Shown: positions 28,244-36,406 of the stretch, in pieces
Layout of the letters: each line of letters begins with the position of its first letter
Numbering within the stretch: position 1 is the first letter of the stretch
Assembly: GCF_023923225.1 (NCBI RefSeq)
Contig: NZ_CP099489.1
Span: forward strand, 2,852,001-2,916,000
Direction of reading: 5' to 3'
Origin: Ornithinimicrobium faecis
GTDB lineage: Bacteria > Actinomycetota > Actinomycetes > Actinomycetales > Dermatophilaceae
Length of the DNA stretch: 64,000 bases
The notes under the pieces: generated by a model
The model's database searches: none
The model's input: only the letters and a program-made list of their open reading frames with translations
Told to the model about the DNA's origin: nothing
Program-made: the position numbers and the translations under genes

Positions 28244-28441
28244 GTGGCTGCCACTTGCGACGTCTGCGGCAAGGGACCGAGCTTCGGTCACAGCATCTCG
28301 CACTCCCACCGCCGCACCAAGCGCCGTTGGAACCCGAACATCCAGCGTGTGCGCGCTCTCGTCGGCCCCAAGGGCGTGACTCCCAAGCGCGTCAACGTGT
28401 GCACTTCCTGCCTCAAGGCTGGCAAGATCACCACTCGCTGA
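28244..28441 (+). CDS. rpmB: 50S ribosomal protein L28
   Basis: 65-residue large-subunit protein. It begins [20 protein letters not shown] and keeps all four zinc-ligand cysteines (CDVC and CTSCLKAG). GTG at 28244 has AGGAGA eight bases upstream. It is a single-gene unit with its own promoter and terminator. Confidence 0.97.
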   Translation: MAATCDVCGKGPSFGHSISHSHRRTKRRWNPNIQRVRALVGPKGVTPKRVNVCTSCLKAGKITTR

Positions 28442-28467
28442 CACCCGCGGTCACCGACCGCACCGAC

Positions 28468-28498
28468 AAGCCGGACTCCCCTGTGGGAGGCCGGCTTT
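28468..28498 (+). terminator. Rho-independent terminator of rpmB
   Basis: AAGCCGG pairs with CCGGCTT, with CCC/GGG inside the stem, followed by TTTT at 28495-28498. It lies 27 bases after the rpmB stop. Confidence 0.85.
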
Positions 28499-28506
28499 TG
28501 TCATGC

Positions 28507-28624
28507 GCCGCACCGTCGTGCACAACCGGGCACCCGTGACCGCAACAGCACCACGCTCTCGCCTCGCATCACAACCGCCCGCCGCATCGTCGTGCACAAC
28601 CGGGCACCCGTGACCGCAACAGCA
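28507..28624. repeat. 44-bp direct repeat, two copies
   Basis: About 44 bases (core GTCGTGCACAACCGGGCACC) occur at about 28507-28551 and again at 28581-28624 with one difference near the 5' end. They are separated by about 30 bases of unrelated sequence. Each unit contains the palindrome GTGCAC. No open frame is supported here. Confidence 0.75.
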
Positions 28625-28627
28625 CGT

Positions 28628-28806
28628 CACGCGCTCGGTGGGGGGAGATCTCAGGCGCCCACGCGCTCAGTGGAGGCAGATCTCAGGCGCTCACGCGCTC
28701 GGTGGAGCAAGACCGCAGTCGCCCACGCGCCCGGTGGGGGGAGATCGCAGTCGCCCACGCGCCCGGTGGGGAGAAATCTCAGGCGCCCACGCGCTCGGTC
28801 GTGGGG
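28628..28806. repeat. 32-bp tandem repeat, 5.5 copies
   Basis: Copies begin at 28628, 28660, 28692, 28724, 28756 and (partial) 28788, exactly 32 bases apart, each starting CACGCGC. Copies differ at several positions, with two subtypes (ATCTCAGGCG and CCGCAGTCG / ATCGCAGTCG). A 32-base period breaks any reading frame, so open frames across it are not genes. With the preceding pair it fills the 370-base gap between rpmB and thiL. Confidence 0.85.
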
Positions 28807-28815
28807 CGAGGGGTG

Positions 28816-29826
28816 TCAGCCGCCGAAGTGGTCCCAGCCGCCGCCGGTGGCACGCTCGCCGCGCCACCACACGCCCGGACCAGCCACGCCAGCCTCTGCG
28901 GTGCGGCCCACGACGGTCCATCCATCCGGCACCGCTCCGGTCGGGAAGGTCGCCAGCAGGGAGTGCTCCTCCCCGCCGCTGAGGACGCAGTCCAGCGCAC
29001 CACGACCGCCGAGCACCGGCTCAAACTCCGCAGCCAGGTCGGCGATCACCTCCTCGTCCAGGTCGAGACGCAACTTGCTTGCCGAGGCGATCCTGCCGCC
29101 GTCGCGGACCAGCCCGTCGGACACATCGATCATCGCGCCCGCCCCCGCCTGCGCCGCGAGCACGCCCTGTGACAGATCCGGATCGGGCCGGCAGTGATAG
29201 GCGACCCAGCGGGAGGCCGCCTCGGCGCTCGCCGGCTCTGGCCACCAGTCGGCGTCGCTGCGCCGCAGGATCTCCAGCCCGGCAGCGGATCGTCCCAGAC
29301 TGCCGGACACCGCCACCTCCTGGCCAGGAGCAGCTCCCGACCGCAGCACGGCACGGCCCCCGGGCAATTCACCCAGCGCGGTGACCGACACCATCACGGC
29401 ACCGTCCGAGGAGGACAGGTCTCCCCCGATCACTGGCACGCCCCACGCGTCGGCCACAGAGCCGATGCCGGCCGTCAGCCCCCGGGCCCACTGAGCAGGC
29501 ATCGAGCCGGGCGCGACCAGCGTGACCAGAAGACCGGTGCCCGTGCCGCCCATCGCGGCCAGGTCGGCAAGGTTCTGCACGACGACCTTGGCGCCGACAT
29601 CCTCCGCGGAGGACCACTCATCGAGCCAGTCTCGCCCCCGCACCATGGCATCGGTCGTGGCCAGCACCGGGCCGGAGGTTGCCAGCAGCGCCGTGTCGTC
29701 CCCGGGGCCGACCAGCACCGCCTCCGTGGTGCGCAGACTGGCGAAGATATCGCTGAGGATCCCCGCCTCGCCGAGCTCTCCGAGGGTCGCTGAGTCCTCA
29801 GCACCACCCGCTGTCGCAGCCGACAT
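28816..29826 (-). CDS. thiL: Thiamine-monophosphate kinase
   Basis: Makes thiamine diphosphate from the monophosphate with ATP. 336 residues, PurM/AIR synthase-like fold: GDDTALL near residue 42, TTDAMVRGRDW, NLADLAAMGG, GGDLSSSDG, and DVSDGLVRDGGRIA. ATG at 29826 has GGGAGGAGG seven bases before it. No other thiamine genes are adjacent. Confidence 0.94.
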   Translation of the reverse strand: MSAATAGGAEDSATLGELGEAGILSDIFASLRTTEAVLVGPGDDTALLATSGPVLATTDAMVRGRDWLDEWSSAEDVGAKVVVQNLADLAAMGGTGTGLLVTLVAPGSMPAQWARGLTAGIGSVADAWGVPVIGGDLSSSDGAVMVSVTALGELPGGRAVLRSGAAPGQEVAVSGSLGRSAAGLEILRRSDADWWPEPASAEAASRWVAYHCRPDPDLSQGVLAAQAGAGAMIDVSDGLVRDGGRIASASKLRLDLDEEVIADLAAEFEPVLGGRGALDCVLSGGEEHSLLATFPTGAVPDGWTVVGRTAEAGVAGPGVWWRGERATGGGWDHFGG

Positions 29827-29918
29827 GCCAGGCCTCCTCCCGCGTCGCGTCCCTGCACGGTAGCGTCTGGGCCACGGCGGGCCGTGCAGCGGCCCGCGCC
29901 AAGCCAACAGGAGGCGAC

Positions 29919-30152
29919 ATGGTCCAGGCATACATCCTCATCCAGACCGAGGTCGGCAAGTCGGGTGTCGTCTCGCGCGCGGTGGGCGAGCTCGAGGGCG
30001 TCGTGAAGTCCGAGGACGTGACCGGCCCCTACGACGTCATCGCACGCGTCGAGGCTCCGAGCGTGGATGACCTTGGGCGACAGGTGATCTCGCAGATCCA
30101 GGAGGTCCCGCACATCACCCGCACCACGACCTGCACGGTGGTCCACCTCTGA
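29919..30152 (+). CDS. Stand-alone Lrp/AsnC ligand-binding (RAM) domain protein
   Basis: 77 residues forming only the effector-binding and oligomerisation half of an Lrp/AsnC regulator (VQAYILIQTEVGKSG, VTGPYDVIARVEA, ITRTTTCTVV); no helix-turn-helix is present. Such short forms are common in actinobacteria, perhaps binding amino acids or partnering full-length Lrp proteins. AGGAGG lies seven bases before the ATG. Its stop overlaps the probable CTG start of the next gene. Confidence 0.88.
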   Translation: MVQAYILIQTEVGKSGVVSRAVGELEGVVKSEDVTGPYDVIARVEAPSVDDLGRQVISQIQEVPHITRTTTCTVVHL

Positions 30153-30634
30153 CCCCGCCACACCCCACCCGGCCACCGGCCAGGGCGAGCCGACGCGGGG
30201 CCGCGAGCCTCGGCATACTCACGGTTGCCCTGGTGCTGAGCAGCTGCACCTCCGCGGTCAAGGTGGCCCCCTTCGACGGCGCCGAGACCCCGGAGTGCCA
30301 CGCGGTCGGCGCACAGTGGCCGAGCACGGTCGGCGACGCGCAGTGGCGCGAGACGGCCGTCGACTCGGTGACGGTGGCGGCGTGGGGAGACCCGGCGATC
30401 ATCGCCCGGTGCGGTGCCATCCCACCCGGGCCGACCGACGACCTGTGCCTGGACATCGCTGGCGTGGACTGGATCGTCGAGGAGCTCGACGACGGCACGT
30501 CCTTCACGACCTACGGACGCAGTCCGGCGATCCAGGTGCTGGTGCCCGACGCGTATGACACCCCTCCCCTGCTGCTGCCGGCGTTCGTGCCCGCAGCAGA
30601 GGTCATCGAGCAGGGCCCCAACCGCTGCTCGTGA
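30149..30634 (+). CDS. DUF3515 lipoprotein
   Basis: A secreted lipoprotein of about 161 residues, function unknown. A signal peptide with basic n-region, hydrophobic ASLGILTVALVLS and lipobox LSSC is followed by the DUF3515 body with three further cysteines. No ATG, GTG or TTG exists in frame between the upstream stop (near 30068) and the signal peptide; the only fitting start is CTG at 30149, which overlaps the upstream stop as CTGA. The GTG at 30233 would remove the signal peptide. Confidence 0.75.
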   Translation: MTPPHPTRPPARASRRGAASLGILTVALVLSSCTSAVKVAPFDGAETPECHAVGAQWPSTVGDAQWRETAVDSVTVAAWGDPAIIARCGAIPPGPTDDLCLDIAGVDWIVEELDDGTSFTTYGRSPAIQVLVPDAYDTPPLLLPAFVPAAEVIEQGPNRCS

Positions 30635-30676
30635 GCCTGCCGAGGCCGGTCAACCAACGGGTTGCGCCCAGCGGAC

Positions 30677-31825
30677 TCAGCGCAGGCCGGTGCGACGCTC
30701 GAGAGCGAGGGTGATCAGCTCGTCGATGAGCTCGGGATAACTCACCCCGGAAGCGGCCCAGACCTGGGGATACATCGAGAACGGGGTGAACCCGGGCATC
30801 GTGTTGATCTCGTTGATCAGCACGTCGCCGGACTCGGTCAGGAAGCAGTCGACGCGCGAGATCCCCTCGCAGCCTGCCGCCTCGAAGGCCACGGCGGCAA
30901 TCCGCTGGATCTCCTCGCGCACCGGATCGGAGACCTCGGCGGGGCTGGAGATCACGACGTTGGCCTCATCGAGATATTTCGCCTCGAAGTCATAGAAGGC
31001 GTGCTCTCCCTGGACCACGATCTCGCCGACCTCGCTCACCCGGGGGGCGTCGCTGCCGTGTCCACCGAGCACGCCGACCTCCAGCTCACGTCCGACCACG
31101 CCCGCCTCGACCACCACCTTGGGGTCGTGGACGCGAGCCGCCTCGACTGCGGCCTCCAACTGGGCCGGGTCCTCGACGCGGGTGATGCCCACGGACGAGC
31201 CGGCGCGCGCGGGCTTGACGAAGACCGGGAAGTGCAGCGCGTGCACGGCGTCCAGGGCGGCAGCCTTGTCGCGCCGCCACTGCAGGTCGGTGATCACGAC
31301 ATAGGGCCCCACCGGCAGGCCAGCGTTGGCAAAGACCGCCTTCATGAAGGCCTTGTCCATCATCGCGGCCGAGGCCAGCACACCGCAGCCGACATAGTGG
31401 ATGTCGGCCAGCTCGAACAGGCCCTGGATCGTGCCGTCCTCACCGAACGGGCCGTGCAGCAGGGGGAAGACGACATCGACCTCGGACAGGAGGCGCGGCA
31501 CCTGGCCCGGCTCTGAGACGGTCACCGTGTTGCTCCCGGCGCCCAGCGGCAGGACGACGGTGCTGGCGCTGTCGGGCACCTCAGGCAGGCGTCCGGCAGT
31601 GATCTCCAGCGGTGTCGGGTCGTCGGCGACCTGCACCCAGCGGCCCTCCCGGGTGATGCCGATGGGCACCACGTCATAACGGTCCCGGTCGATGGCCTTC
31701 AGCACGCTGGCGGCCGTCGCACACGAGATGGCGTGCTCGGCCGAGCGGCCACCGAAGACCAGGGCGACGGTGATCCGACCGGTGTCGGCTTGGGAGGGCG
31801 TCTGGGGCGTGGGCTGGGTGTCCAT
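30677..31825 (-). CDS. ddl: D-alanine-D-alanine ligase
   Basis: ATP-grasp enzyme making the D-Ala-D-Ala end of peptidoglycan precursors. 382 residues with VFGGRSAEHAIS, LHGPFGEDG, KPARAGSSVGI and INEINTMPGFTPFSMYP. The serine of EHAIS and the Tyr/Phe positions were not used to predict vancomycin-type specificity. It converges with the DUF3515 gene and precedes gpsA by about 100 bases in reverse order. Confidence 0.96.
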   Translation of the reverse strand: MDTQPTPQTPSQADTGRITVALVFGGRSAEHAISCATAASVLKAIDRDRYDVVPIGITREGRWVQVADDPTPLEITAGRLPEVPDSASTVVLPLGAGSNTVTVSEPGQVPRLLSEVDVVFPLLHGPFGEDGTIQGLFELADIHYVGCGVLASAAMMDKAFMKAVFANAGLPVGPYVVITDLQWRRDKAAALDAVHALHFPVFVKPARAGSSVGITRVEDPAQLEAAVEAARVHDPKVVVEAGVVGRELEVGVLGGHGSDAPRVSEVGEIVVQGEHAFYDFEAKYLDEANVVISSPAEVSDPVREEIQRIAAVAFEAAGCEGISRVDCFLTESGDVLINEINTMPGFTPFSMYPQVWAASGVSYPELIDELITLALERRTGLR

Positions 31826-31927
31826 CGCGGGTGAGCCTATCCGGTGGGAGGGGCGTGACCAGGGAGCGCGTGAGGGTGTCCGGCTGGTGGTGTCGCCGGC
31901 CGACCGCGCGGCTGCGGGGACTGCGGC

Positions 31928-32929
31928 TCAGTGGCGCTCGTGCTTGTGGGGCCGGGCCATCAACTCGTCGCCGAGCTCAGCCACGCCCATCACATTCTCG
32001 ACGACGGCCGTGACCCCGGCGCAGATCGGCATGTCGACGCCGTGGGTGGCTGCCAGGTCCAGGACGGACCGACAGGATTTGACGCCCTCGGCGGTCTGGC
32101 TGGTGATCGCCACGACCTCCTCCACCGACATGCCCTGGCCGAGGTTGACGCCGAAGGAGTGGTTGCGCGACAGCGGGGACATGCAGGTGGCGATGAGGTC
32201 ACCGACGCCGGCCAGGCCCATCAGGGTCGCCGGGTCGGCGCCGAGCGCTGCGCCGAGACGGGCCGTCTCGGCCAACCCGCGCGTGATGATCGTGGCCTTG
32301 GTGTTGTCGCCATAGCCCAGCCCCTGTGCCATGCCGACGGCGAGCGCGATCACGTTCTTGACGGCACCTCCGACCTCAGCGCCGACGACGTCCGTTTGGG
32401 TGTAGGGCCGAAAGTAGGCGCTGGCGCAGGCCTGGGCGACCTGCTCGGCCGTGCCCAGATCACTGCAGGCCACCACCGAGGCGGCCGGCTGCTTCGCGGC
32501 GATCTCCCGCGAGAGGTTGGGCCCGGAGACCACCACGACCTGGTCGCGGGAGACGTCGGCGACCTGCTGGATCACCTCACTCATCCGCAACCCGGTGCCC
32601 AGCTCAATGCCCTTCATCAAGGAGACCACCGGTGCCCCGGTCGGCAGGTGGTGTCCCCACTCCCCGAGGTTGGCGCGCACGGTCTGTGCGGGTATGGCCA
32701 GCACGATCATCTCGGCCCCGCGGGCCGCAGCTGCCGGATCGGTTGTGGCAGAGACCGTCTCGGGCAGGGTGAGCTCGGGCAGATAGGCGGCGTTCACGTG
32801 GTCGGAGTTGATGGCCTCGGCCACCTCGGCGCGGCGTGCGTGCAGCACGACCTCCCCGCCCGCGTCGGCCAGGATCGCGGCGAAGGCCGTGCCCCACGAG
32901 CCGCTGCCAAAAACTGCGGTGCGCGTCAT
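31928..32929 (-). CDS. gpsA: Glycerol-3-phosphate dehydrogenase [NAD(P)+]
   Basis: Makes sn-glycerol 3-phosphate for phospholipids. 333 residues: N-terminal GSGSWGTAFA nucleotide-binding loop, SGPNLSREIA, catalytic Lys in GGAVKNVIALAVG, and AGVGDLIATC. The ATG overlaps the plsC stop (ATGA), so acyl transfer and glycerol-phosphate supply are translated together. Confidence 0.96.
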   Translation of the reverse strand: MTRTAVFGSGSWGTAFAAILADAGGEVVLHARRAEVAEAINSDHVNAAYLPELTLPETVSATTDPAAAARGAEMIVLAIPAQTVRANLGEWGHHLPTGAPVVSLMKGIELGTGLRMSEVIQQVADVSRDQVVVVSGPNLSREIAAKQPAASVVACSDLGTAEQVAQACASAYFRPYTQTDVVGAEVGGAVKNVIALAVGMAQGLGYGDNTKATIITRGLAETARLGAALGADPATLMGLAGVGDLIATCMSPLSRNHSFGVNLGQGMSVEEVVAITSQTAEGVKSCRSVLDLAATHGVDMPICAGVTAVVENVMGVAELGDELMARPHKHERH

Positions 32930-33651
32930 GGCCTCGACTTCCCGTCCCACACAAACCGCTCCGCCGGCGGCTCCTCGTTGCGAATCTCGGCCAGGACCTC
33001 CGTCAGCGCGGTCATGATCCGCTCGGTCGCCTCGGTCGCTGCGGCCGAGTCGGTGCGCCCCACCAGGTCGGCGAGATCGACCGGTGCGCCGGCTCGCACG
33101 TGCATCGCGTGCCGGGAGAGCAGGCCCCGTGGTCGTCGGGCATAGGGAGGCAGCAGATTCTGCACGCCCCACTGGGCGATCGGGATGACGGGTGCACCGG
33201 TCATCAGGGCGAGGCGGCCGACCCCGTTCTTGGCCTTCATCGGCCACATCCCCGGCTCCCGGGTCAGGGTGCCCTCGGGCATGATCACGACGCAGTCCCC
33301 ACCAGCGACGGCGTCCGCGGCGTCACGCAGCGAGTCAGAGGCCTTTCGGGTGCCTCGATAGACCGGCACCTGACCCAGGCAGTGCAGGGCACGGCCGACC
33401 AACGGGATCTCGAACAGACCCGACTTGGCCAGGAAGCGCGGTGCCCAGCCGTGGTTGACCAGATAGTGCGCCACCATGAACGGATCGATCTCGGAGATGT
33501 GGTTGCCAGCAACGATGAACCCCCCGGACTCGGGCAGGTGCTCCCCTCCGCTCCATTCCTGCCGGGTCACCCGGGCCAGCACCGGGCGCAGCGTGGCGAT
33601 CACCCCCCGGTAGGCCAACGGGGTCTGGGTGCGAAGCGGCTGTGGTTCCAC
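32926..33651 (-). CDS. plsC: 1-acyl-sn-glycerol-3-phosphate acyltransferase
   Basis: Membrane-associated lysophosphatidate acyltransferase family. 241 residues with the catalytic NHISEID box (NHx4D), the second block VPVYRG and the PEGT block (MPEGTLTREP). The GTG at 33651 lacks a Shine-Dalgarno but has CACAAT six bases upstream, so it may be leaderless. An ATG eight bases upstream is out of frame. Coupled to gpsA. Confidence 0.9.
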   Translation of the reverse strand: MEPQPLRTQTPLAYRGVIATLRPVLARVTRQEWSGGEHLPESGGFIVAGNHISEIDPFMVAHYLVNHGWAPRFLAKSGLFEIPLVGRALHCLGQVPVYRGTRKASDSLRDAADAVAGGDCVVIMPEGTLTREPGMWPMKAKNGVGRLALMTGAPVIPIAQWGVQNLLPPYARRPRGLLSRHAMHVRAGAPVDLADLVGRTDSAAATEATERIMTALTEVLAEIRNEEPPAERFVWDGKSRP

Positions 33652-33714
33652 GGGCGCATTGTGTCACCTCCGCCGCGCCCGCGGCCTGCCCAGTGCCCAC
33701 GGCATACTGGGACA

Positions 33715-34362
33715 GTGTCTGATCGAGTCCGCTGGCGGCTGGTGGTCCCGGTCAAAGAGGCCAGCATCGCCAAGAGCCGCCTGCAGCCACCCCCACCCCT
33801 GTCCCGGCCTGCCCTGGCCAGGGCCCTGGCCCAGGACACCCTGGAGGCCGTATGCCGTGGCCTGCCTCCCGCAGACGTCGTCACCGTCACCTCGGATGAC
33901 CACATCGCGGCGATCGCCGCATCGCTCGGGTGCACCGTGGTGGACGACCCCGGCGCTGGTCTCAACGCCGCGGTCCGCGAGGGGCTGCAGGTCGCGTCCG
34001 TCCCCGGCGCCGCGGTCGCCGTCCTGCTGGGTGACCTGCCCGCGCTGCGGGCCGAGGACCTGTTGGCCGGACTCGCCGCGTGTGGCCAGCACGAACGAGC
34101 CGTTGTCCCTGATCTGTTGGGGACCGGCACGGTCCTGCTGACCGGTGGACCCGGCGTCACGTTGACCCCCCGCTTTGGCACCGGCTCGGCGGCACGACAC
34201 GCGGAGCGGGCCGTCACGCTGGCCCTCGACCTGCCCCGGTTGCGGCAGGACGTCGATGACCTGGCCGACCTGACCGCCGCCGCTCAACTCGGGGTGGGCC
34301 CGCACACCGCGCGGGTCCTGGCAGAGGCGGCGGCCCACGCGGACGTGGCTCCCGCAAACTAG
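33715..34362 (+). CDS. cofC: Phospholactate/phosphoenolpyruvate guanylyltransferase
   Basis: Coenzyme F420 biosynthesis: transfers GMP to phospholactate or phosphoenolpyruvate. 215 residues beginning VRWRLVVPVKEASIAKSRL, then VTSDD, LGDLPALRAEDL and the C-terminal LDLPRLRQDVDDLADL typical of CofC/FbiD. CATACT at 33703-33708 is six bases before the GTG, so it is probably leaderless; this hexamer is part of a GTATGCCG-family octamer. An F420-type oxidoreductase is encoded at 62203. Confidence 0.9.
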   Translation: MSDRVRWRLVVPVKEASIAKSRLQPPPPLSRPALARALAQDTLEAVCRGLPPADVVTVTSDDHIAAIAASLGCTVVDDPGAGLNAAVREGLQVASVPGAAVAVLLGDLPALRAEDLLAGLAACGQHERAVVPDLLGTGTVLLTGGPGVTLTPRFGTGSAARHAERAVTLALDLPRLRQDVDDLADLTAAAQLGVGPHTARVLAEAAAHADVAPAN

Positions 34363-34372
34363 GGTGATCGGC

Positions 34373-34603
34373 ATGCAGGCGACCGTGCACACCTTCGACC
34401 CAGCCACGACTGCCGGGAGCGTGATCCTCGACACGGGCAAGGTGGTGCCCTTCGAGCCTCCCGTCTTCGAGGAGAGCAGTCTGCGCCACCTGCGCATCGG
34501 GCAACGCCTCAGCATCGAGGTGAGCGGTGACCCCGAGTCTGGGGACGCGGTGCTGACTCGTTTGTGGATCGTCGGCATCGGCGCCGACGAGCAGATCCGC
34601 TGA
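34373..34603 (+). CDS. Small cold-shock-domain-like protein
   Basis: 76 residues with a divergent OB/cold-shock pattern: VHTFDPATTAGSVILDTGKVVPF then LRHLRIGQRLSIEV. RNP motifs are degenerate, so nucleic-acid binding is uncertain. TAGGGT at 34360-34365 overlaps the cofC stop and is seven bases before the ATG, suggesting an independent leaderless promoter inside the end of cofC. Confidence 0.6.
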   Translation: MQATVHTFDPATTAGSVILDTGKVVPFEPPVFEESSLRHLRIGQRLSIEVSGDPESGDAVLTRLWIVGIGADEQIR

Positions 34604-34618
34604 CCCTGGCCTTCGCGG

Positions 34619-34646
34619 TTGCGTGAATCCGCTTGTCCCGTAGTGT
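34619..34646 (+). promoter_or_regulatory. Candidate promoter of hup
   Basis: TTGCGT (34619-34624) and TAGTGT (34641-34646) with a 16-base spacer; transcription would begin near 34653, giving a leader of about 34 bases. Confidence 0.5.
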
Positions 34647-34686
34647 GAATCGAGTCCTCTAGACCAACGACGGAACGGAGCACCCG

Positions 34687-35412
34687 GTGAACAAGGCAGA
34701 GTTGATCGACAGGCTGAGCACCCCCTTGGGGAGCCGCCGAGATGCCACCCTGGCCGTCGAGGCGTTAGTCGATGTCGTGATCCGTGAGGTCGCCGCTGGT
34801 GGCAGCGTCGGCATCACTGGGTTCGGCACCTTTGAGCGCGCTGATCGCGCCCCCCGCACGGGGCGCAACCCCCGGACGGGCGAGAGCGTCCCGATCCCCG
34901 GCACGAGCACACCGCGTTTTCGCCCCGGCACCTACTTCAAGGAGGTCCTGAGCGACCCCAAGGCGCTGCCCGCTGAGGGCCTGGCCGGTGGGCGCGCTCC
35001 GGCGGGTGGTTCCGGTGCCACCCAGGGCAAGGCGAAGAGCACAACGACGGGCAGCACCCGCAAGAAGGCCGCGCCCCGCAAGACCACGACGGCTAAGACC
35101 ACGGCAAGCAAGACCACGGCAAGTAAGACCACGGCAAGCAAGACCACGGCGAGCAAGACCACGGCAAGCAAGACCACGGCGAGCAAGACGGCAACGAGCA
35201 AACCTGCGGCGCGCAAGCCCGCGGCCTCGAAACTGGTGGCCGCCAAGGACGTGGCCGCAGTGGAGACCAAGCTCAAGGACTCAGCTCGCAAGACCCTGAA
35301 GAAGTCTCACGACGCGGACAAGAAGTCCAAGAAGGCCAAGGACGCCAAGGCGGACAAACCGAGCAAGTCCGACGGTGGCAAGAAGAAGGACAAGAAGTCC
35401 AAGAAGAAGTAG
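34687..35412 (+). CDS. hup: HU-family DNA-binding protein with long basic tail
   Basis: Nucleoid protein of 241 residues. Residues 1-95 are a normal HU domain ([43 protein letters not shown]); the rest is an Ala/Lys/Thr tail, histone-H1-like, as in mycobacterial HupB. The tail contains six tandem five-residue units TTASK, coded by a 15-base DNA repeat at about 35094-35190. GTG start at 34687 with ACGGAG upstream. Confidence 0.95.
   Translation: MNKAELIDRLSTPLGSRRDATLAVEALVDVVIREVAAGGSVGITGFGTFERADRAPRTGRNPRTGESVPIPGTSTPRFRPGTYFKEVLSDPKALPAEGLAGGRAPAGGSGATQGKAKSTTTGSTRKKAAPRKTTTAKTTASKTTASKTTASKTTASKTTASKTTASKTATSKPAARKPAASKLVAAKDVAAVETKLKDSARKTLKKSHDADKKSKKAKDAKADKPSKSDGGKKKDKKSKKK
35094..35196 (+). 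repeat. 15-bp tandem repeat inside hup
   Basis: Units of the form AAGACCACGGCAAGC repeat about six times with few synonymous changes, encoding TTASK units. The near-identity of DNA as well as protein points to recent expansion and possible length variation between strains. Confidence 0.85.
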
Positions 35413-35467
35413 GCCCCAGTGACCGCCGTGCGTCAGAGCCGCTGCGGCTGACTGTCCTGGGAAACAG

Positions 35468-35500
35468 AACGGCCCCCACCTGTGCAAGGTGGGGGCCGTT
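35468..35500. terminator. Bidirectional terminator between hup and tRNA-Glu
   Basis: Perfect 14-base arms (AACGGCCCCCACCT and AGGTGGGGGCCGTT) around a five-base loop. It lies 55 bases after hup and nine bases beyond the 3' end of the minus-strand tRNA-Glu, so it can serve both. Confidence 0.85.
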
Positions 35501-35508
35501 CCCACGGG

Positions 35509-35581
35509 TAGCCCCGACGGGATTCGAACCCGCGCTACCGCCTTGAGAGGGCGGCGTGCTAGGCCGCTACACAACGGGGCC
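35509..35581 (-). tRNA. tRNA-Glu (CTC)
   Basis: 73-base cloverleaf. The acceptor stem GGCCCCG pairs with CGGGGCT; the anticodon stem CCGCC/GGCGG encloses CTCTCAA with anticodon CTC (reads GAG); the T-loop GTTCGAAT is normal. CCA is not encoded. The 5' side carries a possible TAAGGT -10 at 35614-35619. Confidence 0.97.
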
Positions 35582-35666
35582 GTGGGTGTTGACTGCTGGG
35601 CAGCCGAGGAGAAACCTTACCAAAGGGCAGGGCTTCTGCCGAATCGTCCGAGACGGACGAACAGCG

Positions 35667-35738
35667 CTGGGGTACAAGGACTCGAACCTAGACTAACTGA
35701 ACCAGAATCAGTCGTGCTGCCAATTACACCATACCCCA
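35667..35738 (-). tRNA. tRNA-Gln (CTG)
   Basis: 72-base cloverleaf. The acceptor TGGGGTA pairs with TACCCCA; the anticodon stem ACTGA/TCAGT encloses TTCTGGT with anticodon CTG (reads CAG); discriminator base G. CCA is not encoded. It lies 85 bases upstream of tRNA-Glu on the same strand and near gltX, the glutamyl-tRNA synthetase that in most actinobacteria also charges tRNA-Gln. Confidence 0.97.
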
Positions 35739-35793
35739 AGGGGGTACCACCGTCCCGTTGTCACGCGGATTCCGGGGGGCGGACCGAGGGCCA

Positions 35794-35822
35794 ACCTTAC
35801 CGGTCTGACGAGGCACTTCCAA
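35794..35822 (-). promoter_or_regulatory. Promoter of the tRNA-Gln/tRNA-Glu unit
   Basis: On the minus strand TTGGAA (35817-35822), a 17-base spacer and TAAGGT (35794-35799) match a housekeeping promoter. Transcription would begin near 35787, about 50 bases before tRNA-Gln. It overlaps the last codons of the upstream membrane-protein gene. Confidence 0.65.
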
Positions 35823-36336
35823 AATCGTGATCCCCGACCCGTGCGAGGGCAGCGCACAGAAGCGCCACGACCGTCAGTCCGGTCAGCCAGAACGACCACC
35901 AGATGCGGGTCTGGGCCGCCTCGAGCCGGTCGATGACCGGATCCATGGTGTCCCACGTCAGGGCGTCCAGCGCCAGAGCCACATCCATCAGGACAGCTGC
36001 TGGATCATCCGCTGACGCGAGAGTCTCATCGAGGGCCAGCAACCTCGCCAGGCCGGGGCCGGACGTCTCCGGCGCCAGCTCCCGCACGTAGTCGACGTGG
36101 CCTGCCAGCGCGTCGTCGTCGGGTGGTGTGAAGGCGAGACTGTCCTGCCCTTGCACCTCATCGATGCGCGCCTGCATCACCATCTCGAGGTTGTCGTTGG
36201 CGACCCGCAGCAACGTCAGGTCATCACGGGCCTCCTGCTGGGCTCGCAGGGAGGTCCCGAGCACGCCCCCACCGATGACCAGCAGGACGAGCCCAGCAAC
36301 CAGCAGCACTCTCGCGGAACGGATCAGGTGCGACAT
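35797..36336 (-). CDS. Hypothetical two-helix membrane protein
   Basis: 179 residues with a membrane segment at about 7-29 (ARVLLVAGLVLLVIGGGVLG) and another near 143-163 (WWSFWLTGLTVVALLCAAL), enclosing about 110 extracytoplasmic, mostly helical, acidic residues. This topology resembles four-helix sensor modules but no signalling domain follows. GAGGGAA lies before the ATG. I do not recognise the family. Confidence 0.65.
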   Translation of the reverse strand: MSHLIRSARVLLVAGLVLLVIGGGVLGTSLRAQQEARDDLTLLRVANDNLEMVMQARIDEVQGQDSLAFTPPDDDALAGHVDYVRELAPETSGPGLARLLALDETLASADDPAAVLMDVALALDALTWDTMDPVIDRLEAAQTRIWWSFWLTGLTVVALLCAALARVGDHDFGSASSDR

Positions 36337-36406
36337 CGTGATTCCCTCGACGGTGGACCGGCGTCACTCTGACGCTGGTGCGAGCCAGGGGGTTCCGGTG
36401 GTCCGG

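Noticed and set aside
28628..28806. CRISPR-like array
   Set aside because: Units are contiguous with no unique spacers, copies are degenerate, and no cas genes are present.
28592..29197. Long plus-strand open frames over the repeat island and thiL
   Set aside because: They cross a 32-bp tandem repeat whose period breaks frame conservation and then run antisense to thiL; all three frames are open there because of high GC.
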